Positions 28,376 through 36,739 of a DNA stretch of 64,000 nt are shown here, one piece after another. A model generated the notes under the pieces. That model saw only the letters and a program-made list of their open reading frames with translations, searched no databases and had not been told where the DNA came from. Numbering within the stretch: the stretch's first letter is position 1; each line of letters starts with the position of its first letter. The stretch lies in assembly GCA_029866325.1 (NCBI GenBank), contig JARWZO010000030.1, positions 99,193 through 163,192 on the forward strand. Direction: 5' to 3'. Position numbers and translations under genes: made by a program. Source of the stretch: Fluviicola sp. (lineage in GTDB: Bacteria > Bacteroidota > Bacteroidia > Flavobacteriales_D > Crocinitomicaceae).

Positions 28376-28383
28376 TATATTTG
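28376..28383 (+). promoter_or_regulatory. -7 element (TATATTTG)
   Basis: TATATTTG 20 bp upstream of the ATG at 28404; the nearest -33-like TTG (28348-28350) is 25 bp upstream, slightly far. Confidence 0.5.
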
Positions 28384-28403
28384 CAACTTAAAAATCAGAA
28401 ATT

Positions 28404-29381
28404 ATGTCAGAAGTACAAGAAGCTCCAAAAAGAACTACCAGCAGTGCAATGATTGCCGTTTTGGTATTGTTGGTTGTAGGGTTGGGTATTTTTATCTTTT
28501 TATGGTCATCTAAAAATTCAGCTTTGAATGAATGTAATGCCCATGTAGAGGAACTGCAAAAAGATAGTATTGCAATGAATGATATGTTGAAGCCTTATTT
28601 GGGCGATAATGCATCTGATGATTTGTTGAAGGAATTTGAAAACATGGTAGCCGACTATGATAAAATCATGGAAGCTGGGCGTCCGGAAGATCAGGCGGCT
28701 ATGAAGGAGCAGCAAGATAAAATTCTAGGATTAAAATCTGAGTTGGAAGCAGCTAAGAAAAGCGGAAAAGTAAATGCTTCCTTGATTAATAAATTGCGTC
28801 GTGAAAATGAAACATTGCGCGAAATCATGAGAGGATACGTGAAACAAATTGATGAATTGAATACCATCAATTTACAGTTGGAATCTGATTTGGATGAAAC
28901 AACCAACGAATTGACAACCACTCAGTCTGAGCGTGATACGTATAAAACGCAATCTGAAGTAAGTGAAGCGAAAGTGAAAGCCGGTTCTAAGTTGAAAGCT
29001 TACGGTTTCACATCAGAAGGTTTGCGTATGAAAATCAACAATACCCCTGAGCCGACTACAAAAGCAAGAAACTGTGTGCAAGTGCGTTCAAGCTTCACCA
29101 TTGGTGAAAACGAAATTGCTGAGGCAGGACCGAAAACGGTTTACATGCAAATCACCGATCCGGACGGAAAAGTATTGCAAGGTCGTTCAGGTAATACGGT
29201 TCAAACAGAAAGCGGTACAGTTGCTTACTCTGATAAGAAAGAAATTACTTACAACAATAAAAGTGTCGACCTTTCCATCTTCTACGATTTTAATGGTGTA
29301 GAGCCGGTAAAAGGAGCGTATAAAGTGAAAATTTTCTGTGATGGTCAATTGATCGGATCGGATGGTTTCTCGTTGAAATAA
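28404..29381 (+). CDS. Membrane-anchored coiled-coil protein of unknown function
   Basis: 325 residues. A short cytoplasmic N-terminus (MSEVQEAPKRTTSS) leads into one membrane helix (MIAVLVLLVVGLGIFIFLW, about 16-34). A long charged helical region (about 40-190) rich in Glu/Lys/Leu heptads follows (for example INKLRRENETLREIMRGYV). The C-terminal 130 residues are beta-rich, with FTIGENEIAEAGPKTVYMQI and VKIFCDGQLIGSDGF. This is the layout of a periplasmic coiled-coil stalk with a beta head. I do not recognise the family. It has its own -7 element and a downstream RRM gene 83 bp away. Confidence 0.75.
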   Translation: MSEVQEAPKRTTSSAMIAVLVLLVVGLGIFIFLWSSKNSALNECNAHVEELQKDSIAMNDMLKPYLGDNASDDLLKEFENMVADYDKIMEAGRPEDQAAMKEQQDKILGLKSELEAAKKSGKVNASLINKLRRENETLREIMRGYVKQIDELNTINLQLESDLDETTNELTTTQSERDTYKTQSEVSEAKVKAGSKLKAYGFTSEGLRMKINNTPEPTTKARNCVQVRSSFTIGENEIAEAGPKTVYMQITDPDGKVLQGRSGNTVQTESGTVAYSDKKEITYNNKSVDLSIFYDFNGVEPVKGAYKVKIFCDGQLIGSDGFSLK

Positions 29382-29464
29382 ATTGTATATTCGTTTAGAT
29401 AATAAACGCGATCGTCGGGTTTTTAGATAGTTAACAGGACAAAGTGTCCACATATTTTAGGTAA

Positions 29465-30061
29465 ATGACAAATATTTTTATTGCGAATCTTGACTGGGAA
29501 GTTAGCTCAGATGATTTGCAGGCGACGTTTTCAGCGTTTGGTGAGGTGCATTTGGCGCATGTCGTATTCGACGGTAAAACCAAGAAATCCAAAGGATTCG
29601 GTTACGTTGAAATGGTTAGCGCAGAAGAAGCAATTAATGCGATTCAGGCATTGAACGGTTTTGAGGTAAACGGTCGTAGGTTAGATGTGAAGATTGCTTC
29701 TCCGAAAGCAAATCGTCCTCCGAAACAGGAGCCACCTGCGAAGAAACCGTTTGGTCAAAAACCGGGTGGTTTCGGTGGTCAGAAACGATTCAACAACAAT
29801 GGTCCACGTCCGGGTGGCAGTGGTGGCGGAGGTTTCCGTTCCAATAACAATTCCGGATCCGGTGGCGGTTTCCGTTCATCAGAAGGTTCTTCAGGTGGTG
29901 GAGGATATCGTTCCAATACACCGGGAACTGGTTCTACCGGAGGTGGTTATAGAACTACCGGAAATCCAAGCAATACGGAACGTCCCGGAGGTGAAAGACC
30001 TGCGAGTGACCGTCCTGCAAATGATCGTCCGCCAAGACCCCGTAAACGATTTGATGATTAA
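29465..30061 (+). CDS. RRM RNA-binding protein with Gly/Arg-rich tail
   Basis: 198 residues. A single RNA recognition motif (residues 1-78) has RNP2 as IFIANL and RNP1 as KGFGYVEM. A low-complexity Gly/Ser/Asn/Arg/Pro tail (about 80-198) with repeats such as GGGFRSNN, GGGFRSSEG and GGGYRS follows. Bacteroidota carry several such RRM proteins, which act as general RNA-binding proteins affecting mRNA stability and translation and may replace Hfq-like functions; the RG-rich tail suggests weak multivalent RNA binding. It precedes the crotonase gene by 16 bp. No promoter with a good TAnnTTTG is seen directly upstream. Confidence 0.9.
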   Translation: MTNIFIANLDWEVSSDDLQATFSAFGEVHLAHVVFDGKTKKSKGFGYVEMVSAEEAINAIQALNGFEVNGRRLDVKIASPKANRPPKQEPPAKKPFGQKPGGFGGQKRFNNNGPRPGGSGGGGFRSNNNSGSGGGFRSSEGSSGGGGYRSNTPGTGSTGGGYRTTGNPSNTERPGGERPASDRPANDRPPRPRKRFDD

Positions 30062-30077
30062 TTAAACACGAATTCCG

Positions 30078-30851
30078 ATGTCAGAAGCAATTGACCAAGG
30101 ACACGTAATAACAACGGTTGACGACCGCATGGTTGCTACCATTGAATTCGGTCATCCGTTGAGTAATTCATTACCGGGTGCCATTCTACGTAAATTGGCA
30201 GAAACCATTACCGAAGTAGGAAACAGATCTGATGTGAAATTGATCGTTCTGCGCTCGGAAGGCACGAAAGCATTTTGTGCAGGAGCCAGTTTCGACGAAT
30301 TGATTTCGATCAAAGACCTCGATACAGGAAAGGTGTTTTTCTCCGGCTTTGCCATGGTGATCAACGCTTGCCGTAAATGCCCGAAATTGATTATCGGTAG
30401 AGTGCAAGGGAAAGCAGTTGGTGGTGGAGTAGGAATCGCCTCGGCGGTTGATTATTGTTTCGCTACGAAAAAAGCGGATGTAAAATTGTCTGAATTGGCA
30501 GTTGGAATCGGTCCTTTTGTGGTTGGTCCGGCGGTTGAACGCAAAATCGGTTTGTCGGCAATGAGTCAATTGGCCATCAATGCAACTGAGTGGCAAACGG
30601 CACAATGGGCTTACAATAATGGTTTGTACGCCAGCCTGTCCGATTCGGAAGAAATGATGGACGAAGAAATTGACCGATTGGTAACACAATTGTCTAAATC
30701 AAGTCCGGAAGCCATGGCAGAGTTGAAGAAAATCTTTTGGCATGGCACCGAAAACTGGGATACTTTATTGGTAGAACGGGCGGGAATCAGCGGAACATTG
30801 GTATTATCTGACTTTACCGTGAACGCAATTAACGCATTCAAGAAAAACTAA
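30078..30851 (+). CDS. Enoyl-CoA hydratase/isomerase (crotonase) family protein
   Basis: 257 residues. The crotonase fold is shown by the oxyanion-hole strings KAFCAGASFDEL and GKAVGGGVGIASAVDYC and by the catalytic-loop region LSELAVGIGPFVVGP. It resembles methylglutaconyl-CoA hydratase-like crotonases more than FadB hydratases. It probably hydrates an enoyl-CoA in branched-chain amino acid or fatty acid degradation. It follows the RRM gene by 16 bp and is closed by a strong terminator. Substrate not determinable by reading. Confidence 0.85.
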   Translation: MSEAIDQGHVITTVDDRMVATIEFGHPLSNSLPGAILRKLAETITEVGNRSDVKLIVLRSEGTKAFCAGASFDELISIKDLDTGKVFFSGFAMVINACRKCPKLIIGRVQGKAVGGGVGIASAVDYCFATKKADVKLSELAVGIGPFVVGPAVERKIGLSAMSQLAINATEWQTAQWAYNNGLYASLSDSEEMMDEEIDRLVTQLSKSSPEAMAELKKIFWHGTENWDTLLVERAGISGTLVLSDFTVNAINAFKKN

Positions 30852-30873
30852 TCGTTGATGATTTATAGTTATT

Positions 30874-30902
30874 GGGGAGATGTAAAAGTCTCCCCTTTTT
30901 TT
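30874..30902. terminator. Rho-independent terminator between convergent genes
   Basis: GGGGAGA (30874-30880) pairs with TCTCCCC (30889-30895) around an 8-nt loop, followed by seven T on the plus strand. It serves the crotonase gene and may also stop the convergent minus-strand gene that ends at 30904. Confidence 0.88.
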
Positions 30903-30903
30903 G

Positions 30904-32271
30904 TTATGCTTCTTCCAGCAGATAGGTGTGAAAAACCGTCAAATGCGGATCGCTGATACCGGTTTTTTGCTTCCGTTTAGCCGATTTGTTTTTCAATTGC
31001 AGCAAGGTATACATGTGCGCATCTTGCCCAAGCGGACTGTCTGGGTTGTTCACCAGCATGCGATTCGTAGAATCTACAATCGATTTAATCAATTGATAAT
31101 TGTTGCGTTTGATCTGAATACTGATAAACAGCAAACGCGCAAAAACAGCGAAGAAATAATTAGACGTGTACATCAATTCGTTTAGCAAATTCAATGCTTT
31201 TCGGTACTCTTTCCGTTTTTCAAAAAGCACAGCTCGCAAGAAATCTTCCAGCACATTTCCCTGTCCTCTGAAGTAGATGTGATTTTCGTTTAACAACCGT
31301 TCCGCTACTTCAATTTCATTGTTGAGAATTGTGAAGAGAATTTTGTAGAACAAGGTGTTGTTGTTCATGATGGTGAAACTCTGATTTTCCTGCAAGATCC
31401 GGTCTGTAAGTGCGGTGAGCTCATGAATGGGTTTTCCGCTGAAAAAGTTAAGTCGCAATTCCAGAAACAAGGCTTTTCGGTAAAAGGCTTCGTATTCTTT
31501 CGAATGTACTTTCTCCTCCTGCAGGTACTTTTTTCCTTCTGCCAAAAAGGCGTAGAGTTTCGGTGAATTGAAATGCAATTTGGCCAATGAAAAGTAAAGC
31601 GAGGCTTTGTTGAGTGGAAGTTGCTGATGCTCAAGGCAGCCTTCAATTTCGCAGATCAACTGTTCTTTTTCGTGATCGATGAGCGAGTTTTTTTCGAGGT
31701 AAATATTGGTTTTGTTATGGTAATACTCGATCAACCGGTCATCATAAGAAAATTTTAATACCCGCAGAAATTCCTCATTGGCATCGAGCGCTTTGTGTAA
31801 ATCTTTCTCATTAGGCGAGGCGTAGTTCATCCGGAATTTCCCTTTCAATCCGATCATTTGATTGAGATCGTCTTCGTCTTCCAACGCATGTTTATAGCCT
31901 TTTTCGTAGTATTGATTCAGTAATTGAGTATTCCCTTTGGTTTCTAATGCCTGAGCGAGTAATATATTGCGAACGCTCTTTTTTTGTTCGAGGTACGTTT
32001 CCAAAATTACAGCTTCAATTTCATCGGCAAACAAGCTGGCGAACCGGCGAATTTTCAATTCCTTTTCCTGCGCATTCGACAAGGGCCAATTGCGTTCTAC
32101 TTCCGCTTTCAAAAAAGCATTCAAACTGAGAATGGAAAAATCTTTTTGGAGTAGGAACGTATGAAAAAGCTGCATTACCTTATGATTGCTTTGTTTACAG
32201 CGCGCTAGCAATACTTTTTGCTGATGGGTGCTCAACTCATTGAGTAAAGTATGTAATTTGTTGCCAATCAT
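30904..32271 (-). CDS. Large helical protein of unknown function
   Basis: 455 residues from the ATG at 32271 (MIGNKLHTLLNELSTHQQKV). It is almost wholly helical and charged, with TPR/solenoid-like spacing, and has no signal peptide or membrane segment. Strings include LNAFLKAEVERNWPLSNAQE and RKEYRKALNLLNELM. The N-terminus (LLNELSTHQQKVLLARCKQS) resembles a short helical adaptor. It lies 75 bp downstream of aroA on the same strand and may be the last gene of that operon. An in-frame TTG at 32325 is a less likely start. Function not recognised. Confidence 0.6.
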   Translation of the reverse strand: MIGNKLHTLLNELSTHQQKVLLARCKQSNHKVMQLFHTFLLQKDFSILSLNAFLKAEVERNWPLSNAQEKELKIRRFASLFADEIEAVILETYLEQKKSVRNILLAQALETKGNTQLLNQYYEKGYKHALEDEDDLNQMIGLKGKFRMNYASPNEKDLHKALDANEEFLRVLKFSYDDRLIEYYHNKTNIYLEKNSLIDHEKEQLICEIEGCLEHQQLPLNKASLYFSLAKLHFNSPKLYAFLAEGKKYLQEEKVHSKEYEAFYRKALFLELRLNFFSGKPIHELTALTDRILQENQSFTIMNNNTLFYKILFTILNNEIEVAERLLNENHIYFRGQGNVLEDFLRAVLFEKRKEYRKALNLLNELMYTSNYFFAVFARLLFISIQIKRNNYQLIKSIVDSTNRMLVNNPDSPLGQDAHMYTLLQLKNKSAKRKQKTGISDPHLTVFHTYLLEEA

Positions 32272-32346
32272 TTTTTTAGCTATTCGGATTTGAACTTGGT
32301 TTAACGCACTTCGAAAGTAGTACAACGATACGAAAAACGGTTAGTT

Positions 32347-33627
32347 TTAAACACATTCCGCTAGTGAGGTTGCATTCTTCGTGAGCTGATGTAGGTAAGT
32401 GAAAAAATCAGGAAAGGACTTGTTGACCGCTTCGGCATTGTGGATTTCAACAGGAGTTGTTCCGTTGAGTGCAAAAACGGCGCAAGCCATGGCTATTCGA
32501 TGATCATGACAGGCGCTTACCTGATTTGCAACGGCAGATTTCAGCGGCTGAATGACCATTTCATCGTCCTCGAAGTCAATTTGGGCGCCAAGTTTTCCCA
32601 ATTCTTGTTGTAAAGTTAGCGCCCGGTTGCTTTCTTTTGCCCACAATCGATGGATGCCTTTTATCCGCGATTCTGAGTTTCCATACGAAGCCAGAACAGC
32701 CAATGGCGGAAACAAATCGGGGCAGTGGGTGGCATCAAATTGAAATCCGTTTCGTAAGTTGGTTGAAACGGTCAATTGATCATTTTTCCATTCAATAGTT
32801 GCTCCGAAATCGACCAAAGCTTCCAATAGCTTTTTGTCGGCCTGATGGGAATTTTTGTTGAGATTGGTAATCGTGATCGAGCCTTTCAAAGCCGCAGCTA
32901 CCAGTAAAAATGACGCGCTGCTCCAATCGCCTTCAACGGTTATCTCGACATTTTTCCAAGTGTATGGACCATTCATTTCAATGCGATGATCAGCCATTTT
33001 TAATTCGACTCCGAATGATTTGAGAACGTCTAAACTCAATTCGATGTAAGGAATACTGTTTGGTTCTTCAATGGTGATCACGGCTTTTCGCAACAGGGGA
33101 CTTCCTGCAAAAGCATAGATGAATCCGGTGATGAATTGCGAACTTAAACTTCCGTCTAAAGTCATGTCAGCGGGAATTAACGGTCCTTGAATGCGAAAGG
33201 GAAGGAAACCTTCCGTTGATTGGAATGATTGTGTGACAGCCGGAAGCGACTGATCAAACAAGTGCATCGGGCGTTTGAGCAACGAACCTGATCCGGTTAA
33301 CGTGAGTGTTTGTGATGCATTCCCTAAAATGGGAGTAAACATCCGTGTTGCCAAACCCGATTCATGAAAGTTGATGGTAGTTGTTGAGAATTGCATTTTC
33401 CGACCAGTTTTCACTACTATTGAATTTCCGCGAGTTTCTATTTCAGCGTTCGATTGCTTCAGAATATGAAGCGCTGCCAATTCATCGTTTGATTGACCGA
33501 TCCCGTGAATGATTGTTTCCTTGTTGGAAAGCAATGCGCAGGCCAGGATGCGTTGCGAATGGCTTTTTGATGGAGGTATGGCGATGGTTCCGGAGATTGA
33601 TGTTGCGGGGGAAACGGTTTGTACCAT
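32347..33627 (-). CDS. aroA: 3-phosphoshikimate 1-carboxyvinyltransferase (EPSP synthase)
   Basis: 426 residues from the ATG at 33627 (MVQTVSPATSISGTIAIPPS). It carries the phosphate-binding PPSKSHSQRILACALLS near the N-terminus, the SGLATRMF segment, and a C-terminal CHDHRIAMACAVFAL motif with HDHR. It transfers enolpyruvyl from PEP to shikimate-3-phosphate, step six of the shikimate pathway. It follows the DAHP synthase gene on the same strand; the 110-bp gap holds a perfect 52-bp palindrome. It is probably part of the asnA-pheA-DAHPS/CM-aroA transcription unit. The longer in-frame start at 33675 would place the palindrome inside the coding region and is disfavoured. Confidence 0.92.
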   Translation of the reverse strand: MVQTVSPATSISGTIAIPPSKSHSQRILACALLSNKETIIHGIGQSNDELAALHILKQSNAEIETRGNSIVVKTGRKMQFSTTTINFHESGLATRMFTPILGNASQTLTLTGSGSLLKRPMHLFDQSLPAVTQSFQSTEGFLPFRIQGPLIPADMTLDGSLSSQFITGFIYAFAGSPLLRKAVITIEEPNSIPYIELSLDVLKSFGVELKMADHRIEMNGPYTWKNVEITVEGDWSSASFLLVAAALKGSITITNLNKNSHQADKKLLEALVDFGATIEWKNDQLTVSTNLRNGFQFDATHCPDLFPPLAVLASYGNSESRIKGIHRLWAKESNRALTLQQELGKLGAQIDFEDDEMVIQPLKSAVANQVSACHDHRIAMACAVFALNGTTPVEIHNAEAVNKSFPDFFTYLHQLTKNATSLAECV

Positions 33628-33666
33628 GATTTGTTTTTTAGCGCGATTTTGAGATTGAATTTTGAA

Positions 33667-33718
33667 AATTCGCAAATTTGAGTGTTCGCAATATTGCGAA
33701 CACTCAAATTTGCGAATT
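33667..33718. repeat. Perfect 52-bp palindrome (26-bp arms, no loop)
   Basis: The left arm 33667-33692 begins AATTCGCAAATTTGAGTG; the right arm 33693-33718 is its exact complement. The centre is GCAATATTGC. It lies between the DAHP synthase stop and aroA start, so in the minus-strand transcript it can form a 26-bp hairpin; a short TTTTC follows. It may attenuate or stabilise mRNA between the two genes. Confidence 0.95.
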
Positions 33719-33737
33719 CGATTTTCGATTTCAGATA

Positions 33738-34802
33738 TTATCCGGTTTTCGTTCGATTCAAGGTGCTTTGCAACCGGATACTTTCCAAGTGAATAATCTC
33801 CATAAACGCCTGAACAAACTGATTGTTTAATCCGGCGGAATTGCCTTTTTCTACCATTTTATTCAGAATTTCATTCCAGCGATTGCTTTGTAATACAGCC
33901 ACATTGTTTTCTTTTTTCAGGTTCCCGATTTGTTGAGCCGTTGCCAAACGATTCGTGAGGAGTTGAATCAATTCATCGTCAAACAAGTTAATTTGCTCAC
34001 GCAGAGTGTCAATCTGTTGCGAAAATTGTTTGTCAGCTTGGTGTTTTTTCCAAATCAATCCCTGAAGCAATAATTTCAGTTCACGCGGCGTGATTTGCTG
34101 ATCTTTGTCAGTCCAGGCTGCGTCAGGATCAATGTGCGATTCGATCATAAGTCCTTGGTAGCCCAAGTTGAGACCTTTCTGAGCAATATCCTGTAAGTCA
34201 ACGCGATTCCCACAAATGTGCGACGGATCAACTATCATCGGGATTTCCGGAAACAAACGTTTCATTTCGATTGGAATTTGCCACATAGGAGCATTGCGGT
34301 AATCGCCTTTGACGTACGAAGAAAATCCACGATGAATGAGTCCGATGTTTTCTAAGCCGACTTTGCGCAGTCGTTCCATAGCGCCAATCCACAATTTTAC
34401 GTCCGGATTTACAGGGTTTTTCACCAAAACCAACTTATTTGTTCCTTTCAATGCAGCAGCAATTTCCTGTACGCTAAACGGATTTACGGTGGTTCTGGCA
34501 CCAATCCACAGCACGTCTGTATCAAACTGTAATGCGTTGTTTACGTGTTCGGCGGTGGCGACTTCTACAGCAGTTTTCAATCCCGTTTCTTTTTTTGCTT
34601 GCAATAACCAAGAAAGTCCGATCAATCCAATTCCTTCAAATCCTCCTGGATTGGTACGTGGTTTCCAAACGCCTGCTCGAAAAATGGTTGCCGGAGTTTG
34701 ATCCTTAATGGCATGTGCCGTTTTCAGCACTTGCTCTTCCGTTTCAGCGCTGCAAGGACCGGCTAAAATAATGGGTTCAGAGTGTGAGTTGTCCGCCTTC
34801 AT
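33738..34802 (-). CDS. Bifunctional DAHP synthase / chorismate mutase (type II)
   Basis: 354 residues from the ATG at 34802. The DAHP synthase domain (about 1-260) starts MKADNSHSEPIILAGPCSAE and holds FRAGVWKPRTNPGGFEGIG, HRGFSSY and IVDPSHICGNR, typical of the AroG-beta/KDO8P-like subfamily. A C-terminal AroQ chorismate mutase domain (about 268-354) holds LREQINLFDDELIQLLTNR and GNLKKEN. It catalyses the first step of the shikimate pathway and the branch to prephenate. The start overlaps pheA by 26 bp. In many Bacteroidota operons an aminotransferase and prephenate dehydrogenase sit between these genes; here they are absent. Confidence 0.92.
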   Translation of the reverse strand: MKADNSHSEPIILAGPCSAETEEQVLKTAHAIKDQTPATIFRAGVWKPRTNPGGFEGIGLIGLSWLLQAKKETGLKTAVEVATAEHVNNALQFDTDVLWIGARTTVNPFSVQEIAAALKGTNKLVLVKNPVNPDVKLWIGAMERLRKVGLENIGLIHRGFSSYVKGDYRNAPMWQIPIEMKRLFPEIPMIVDPSHICGNRVDLQDIAQKGLNLGYQGLMIESHIDPDAAWTDKDQQITPRELKLLLQGLIWKKHQADKQFSQQIDTLREQINLFDDELIQLLTNRLATAQQIGNLKKENNVAVLQSNRWNEILNKMVEKGNSAGLNNQFVQAFMEIIHLESIRLQSTLNRTKTG

Positions 34803-35607
34803 AGATTCCGAGTATTTTAATGCGTTTTGTGTGTTGTTTGATAGTGTGTAATGCCAGTTCAAGAGGCGCTTTTTCCTCGAAAGAAAGATCCACGTGAAAT
34901 GCGTATTCCGTTGGTTTATTTGGCACAGGAACGCTCTGTATTTTCGAAAGATTCAATCTGTTCTCTTTGAAAACAGTGAGAATGTCGGCCAATGTCCCCA
35001 ACTCATCATTCACACTGAAAGAAACCGATGCTTTATTGGCATTTTCATCCGCATCCGGGTGTTTGGCGAGAATGTAAAATCGCGTGTAATTGTTCGTTTC
35101 GTCGCCGATATTTGATTGAATGATCTCCAATTGAAACGTCTTTGCCAAGGTCGAGCTGCCAATCACTGCCAAATTACCGTCAGGGCGTTCTGAAACAAAT
35201 TTTGCCGAAGTGGAAGTGTCTTTGTATTCAGTCACGCGAATCTGCGATTGTGAAGCAAGAAACTCTTGACATTGCCCAATGGCCATTGGGTGAGAAATCA
35301 CTTCCGTAATATCCGAAAGCTGTTTTCCGGGTTGGGCGAGTAAGTCCATTTCCAATGGCAAATACACTTCACCGATAATCCGCAAGTCAAACAAATCGAT
35401 CCAGTGATAATTCAGTAAAATACTTCCGGCGATTTTGTTTTCAATGGCTATAATGCCGAAGTCGACGGTGTTTTGCTCAATTTTCTGACACACTTCCTTG
35501 AAGGTGCCGCATTCGTCGATGGTAATGTCTTCGCCGAAATAATTGCGCGCTGCAATGTCGTGGAAAGAAGCGATGCCACCCTGGATGGCTACTTTGTGAT
35601 TTCTCAT
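34777..35607 (-). CDS. pheA: Prephenate dehydratase
   Basis: 276 residues. The catalytic dehydratase domain (about 1-180) starts MRNHKVAIQGGIASFHDIAA; the usual active-site strings appear as DFGIIAIENKIAGSI and as NYTRFYILAK (T-R-F motif). A C-terminal ACT domain (about 190-276) holds VNDELGTLADILTVFKENRL and ESxP-like IQSVPVPNKPTEYAF; it should bind Phe for feedback inhibition. It converts prephenate to phenylpyruvate. The gene starts 10 bp after asnA and overlaps the DAHP synthase start, which shows an operon. Confidence 0.92.
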   Translation of the reverse strand: MRNHKVAIQGGIASFHDIAARNYFGEDITIDECGTFKEVCQKIEQNTVDFGIIAIENKIAGSILLNYHWIDLFDLRIIGEVYLPLEMDLLAQPGKQLSDITEVISHPMAIGQCQEFLASQSQIRVTEYKDTSTSAKFVSERPDGNLAVIGSSTLAKTFQLEIIQSNIGDETNNYTRFYILAKHPDADENANKASVSFSVNDELGTLADILTVFKENRLNLSKIQSVPVPNKPTEYAFHVDLSFEEKAPLELALHTIKQHTKRIKILGIYEGGQLTL

Positions 35608-35617
35608 AATTATTGTA

Positions 35618-36589
35618 TTAATTCCAAACAGATTGTTGAACTTGGGAGATGTGTGATTTACGCAAAAGGAACATAGTTAAACGCGATTGTCCGATTCCTC
35701 CACCTATCGTTAAAGGCAATTCACCTTGTAATAATTGCTTATGCCATTGATAATCAAGTCGTTTTTCTTGATCGTGCACACTGAGTTGATAGCGCAAGGC
35801 TTGTTCATCGACCCGAATACCCATGGAGGAAATCTCAAAAGCGCTTTTCAGAATTGGATTCCAAACCAACAAATCGCCGTTTAAACCGCGTAGTCCGTTA
35901 TCCTGAACAGTCGACCAATCATCGTAATCGGGGGAACGTAAATCGTGTGGTTCACCATTGCTAAGCTCGTGTCCTATGCCAATAATAAATACAGCGCCAT
36001 AGTTTTCTGTAATCGCGTTTTCGCGTTCCTTCGGCGATAAATCGGGGTAACGAAGGAGTAATTCTTCCGCATGGATGAAATGAATGTTGGTTGGAAGAAT
36101 CGGCTCGATATCGAAGGCTTCAACGATGTCAATTTCAGTTGATTTGATAGAAGTGTAAATTGCCCTAACTTGCTGTTTCAGGTAATCAATGGTTCGGTTT
36201 TCTACGCGAATCACTTTTTCCCAATCCCATTGATCGACGTACAAACTGTGGATAGAAGAAAGTTCTTCATCAGGACGGAGCGCGCGCATGTCTACCACCA
36301 ATCCGCTTTGTTCGGGTGCTTCAATTTCCGACAAACGAAGGCGTTTCCATTTTGCCAGCGATTGCACAATTTCAAGTGTTTTTCCTGAAAGTGCAGGTGT
36401 TGTAAATGCAACCGGAGATTCAACTCCGTTCAAATCGTCGTTGATTCCTGTTCCTTGTTCAACCACCAGCGGACCTTCCACTTTGATGACATTCAGGTTG
36501 TTTTTCAAGGCGCGTAAAAACCAATCTTTTACCGAACCGATTTGTACTTCGGTTTCATAACTTGTTGTTGCTGTAAGTGTTGTGCTCAT
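35618..36589 (-). CDS. asnA: Aspartate-ammonia ligase (asparagine synthetase A)
   Basis: 323 residues, the usual AsnA length. Class II tRNA-synthetase-like fold with motifs VEGPLVVEQGTGINDDLNGV, WDWEKVI, FIIGIGHEL and GGGIGQSRLTMFLL (motif 3). It makes asparagine from aspartate, ammonia and ATP in the cytoplasm. It is first in a minus-strand operon with pheA 10 bp downstream. A Rho-independent terminator lies 20 bp upstream of the ATG, after a short Asn/Phe/Tyr-rich leader ORF, so expression is likely controlled by transcription attenuation (see 36610-36659 and 36663-36713). Confidence 0.94.
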   Translation of the reverse strand: MSTTLTATTSYETEVQIGSVKDWFLRALKNNLNVIKVEGPLVVEQGTGINDDLNGVESPVAFTTPALSGKTLEIVQSLAKWKRLRLSEIEAPEQSGLVVDMRALRPDEELSSIHSLYVDQWDWEKVIRVENRTIDYLKQQVRAIYTSIKSTEIDIVEAFDIEPILPTNIHFIHAEELLLRYPDLSPKERENAITENYGAVFIIGIGHELSNGEPHDLRSPDYDDWSTVQDNGLRGLNGDLLVWNPILKSAFEISSMGIRVDEQALRYQLSVHDQEKRLDYQWHKQLLQGELPLTIGGGIGQSRLTMFLLRKSHISQVQQSVWN

Positions 36590-36609
36590 GTGTTTTAAAA
36601 ATTTAAGTC

Positions 36610-36659
36610 AAAAAAAAACCTCCCGGATTGGGAGGTTCACGAAATAACAGACCATCCCC
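36610..36659 (-). promoter_or_regulatory. Transcription attenuator: antiterminator arm plus intrinsic terminator
   Basis: On the minus strand the terminator stem AACCTCCC (36637-36630) pairs with GGGAGGTT (36624-36617) around loop AATCC and runs into nine T (36618-36610). Upstream, GGGGATGGT (36659-36651) can pair with the 5' terminator arm ACCTCCC through GGT/ACC and GGGG/TCCC (one G-T wobble) with a 2-nt bulge, which would block the terminator. That arm begins 3 nt after the leader stop codon, so a ribosome at the stop would cover it while one stalled at the Asn/Phe/Tyr codons would not. Terminator firm; antiterminator inferred. Confidence 0.85.
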
Positions 36660-36662
36660 GAT

Positions 36663-36713
36663 TTACATAGAGTTGTAATTAAAAAATGAGTTATTATTTC
36701 TACTGCTAATCAT
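36663..36713 (-). CDS. Asn/Phe/Tyr-rich leader peptide of the asnA-aromatic operon
   Basis: A 16-codon ORF, MISSRNNNSFFNYNSM, ATG at 36713 and TAA at 36665-36663. Asn codons are numbers 6, 7, 8, 12 and 14; Phe 10 and 11; Tyr 13. Eight of nine residues from 6 to 14 are products of the operon that follows (Asn from asnA; Phe and Tyr from pheA, DAHPS/CM and aroA). It lies about 20 nt after the predicted transcription start and just before the attenuator. By analogy with trp/his/phe leader peptides it should couple ribosome stalling to read-through. Translation is not proven. Confidence 0.82.
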   Translation of the reverse strand: MISSRNNNSFFNYNSM

Positions 36714-36739
36714 TGTGTACGTTGTGAAATTATCTGTGA

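Noticed and set aside
29694..30065. Alternate-frame ORF in the RRM tail
   Set aside because: The Gly-rich tail in the RRM frame is the expected product; the other frame is a by-product of the repeats.
30186..30689. 167-residue ORF antisense to the crotonase gene
   Set aside because: His/Arg/Cys-rich shadow composition; the plus-strand crotonase is clear.
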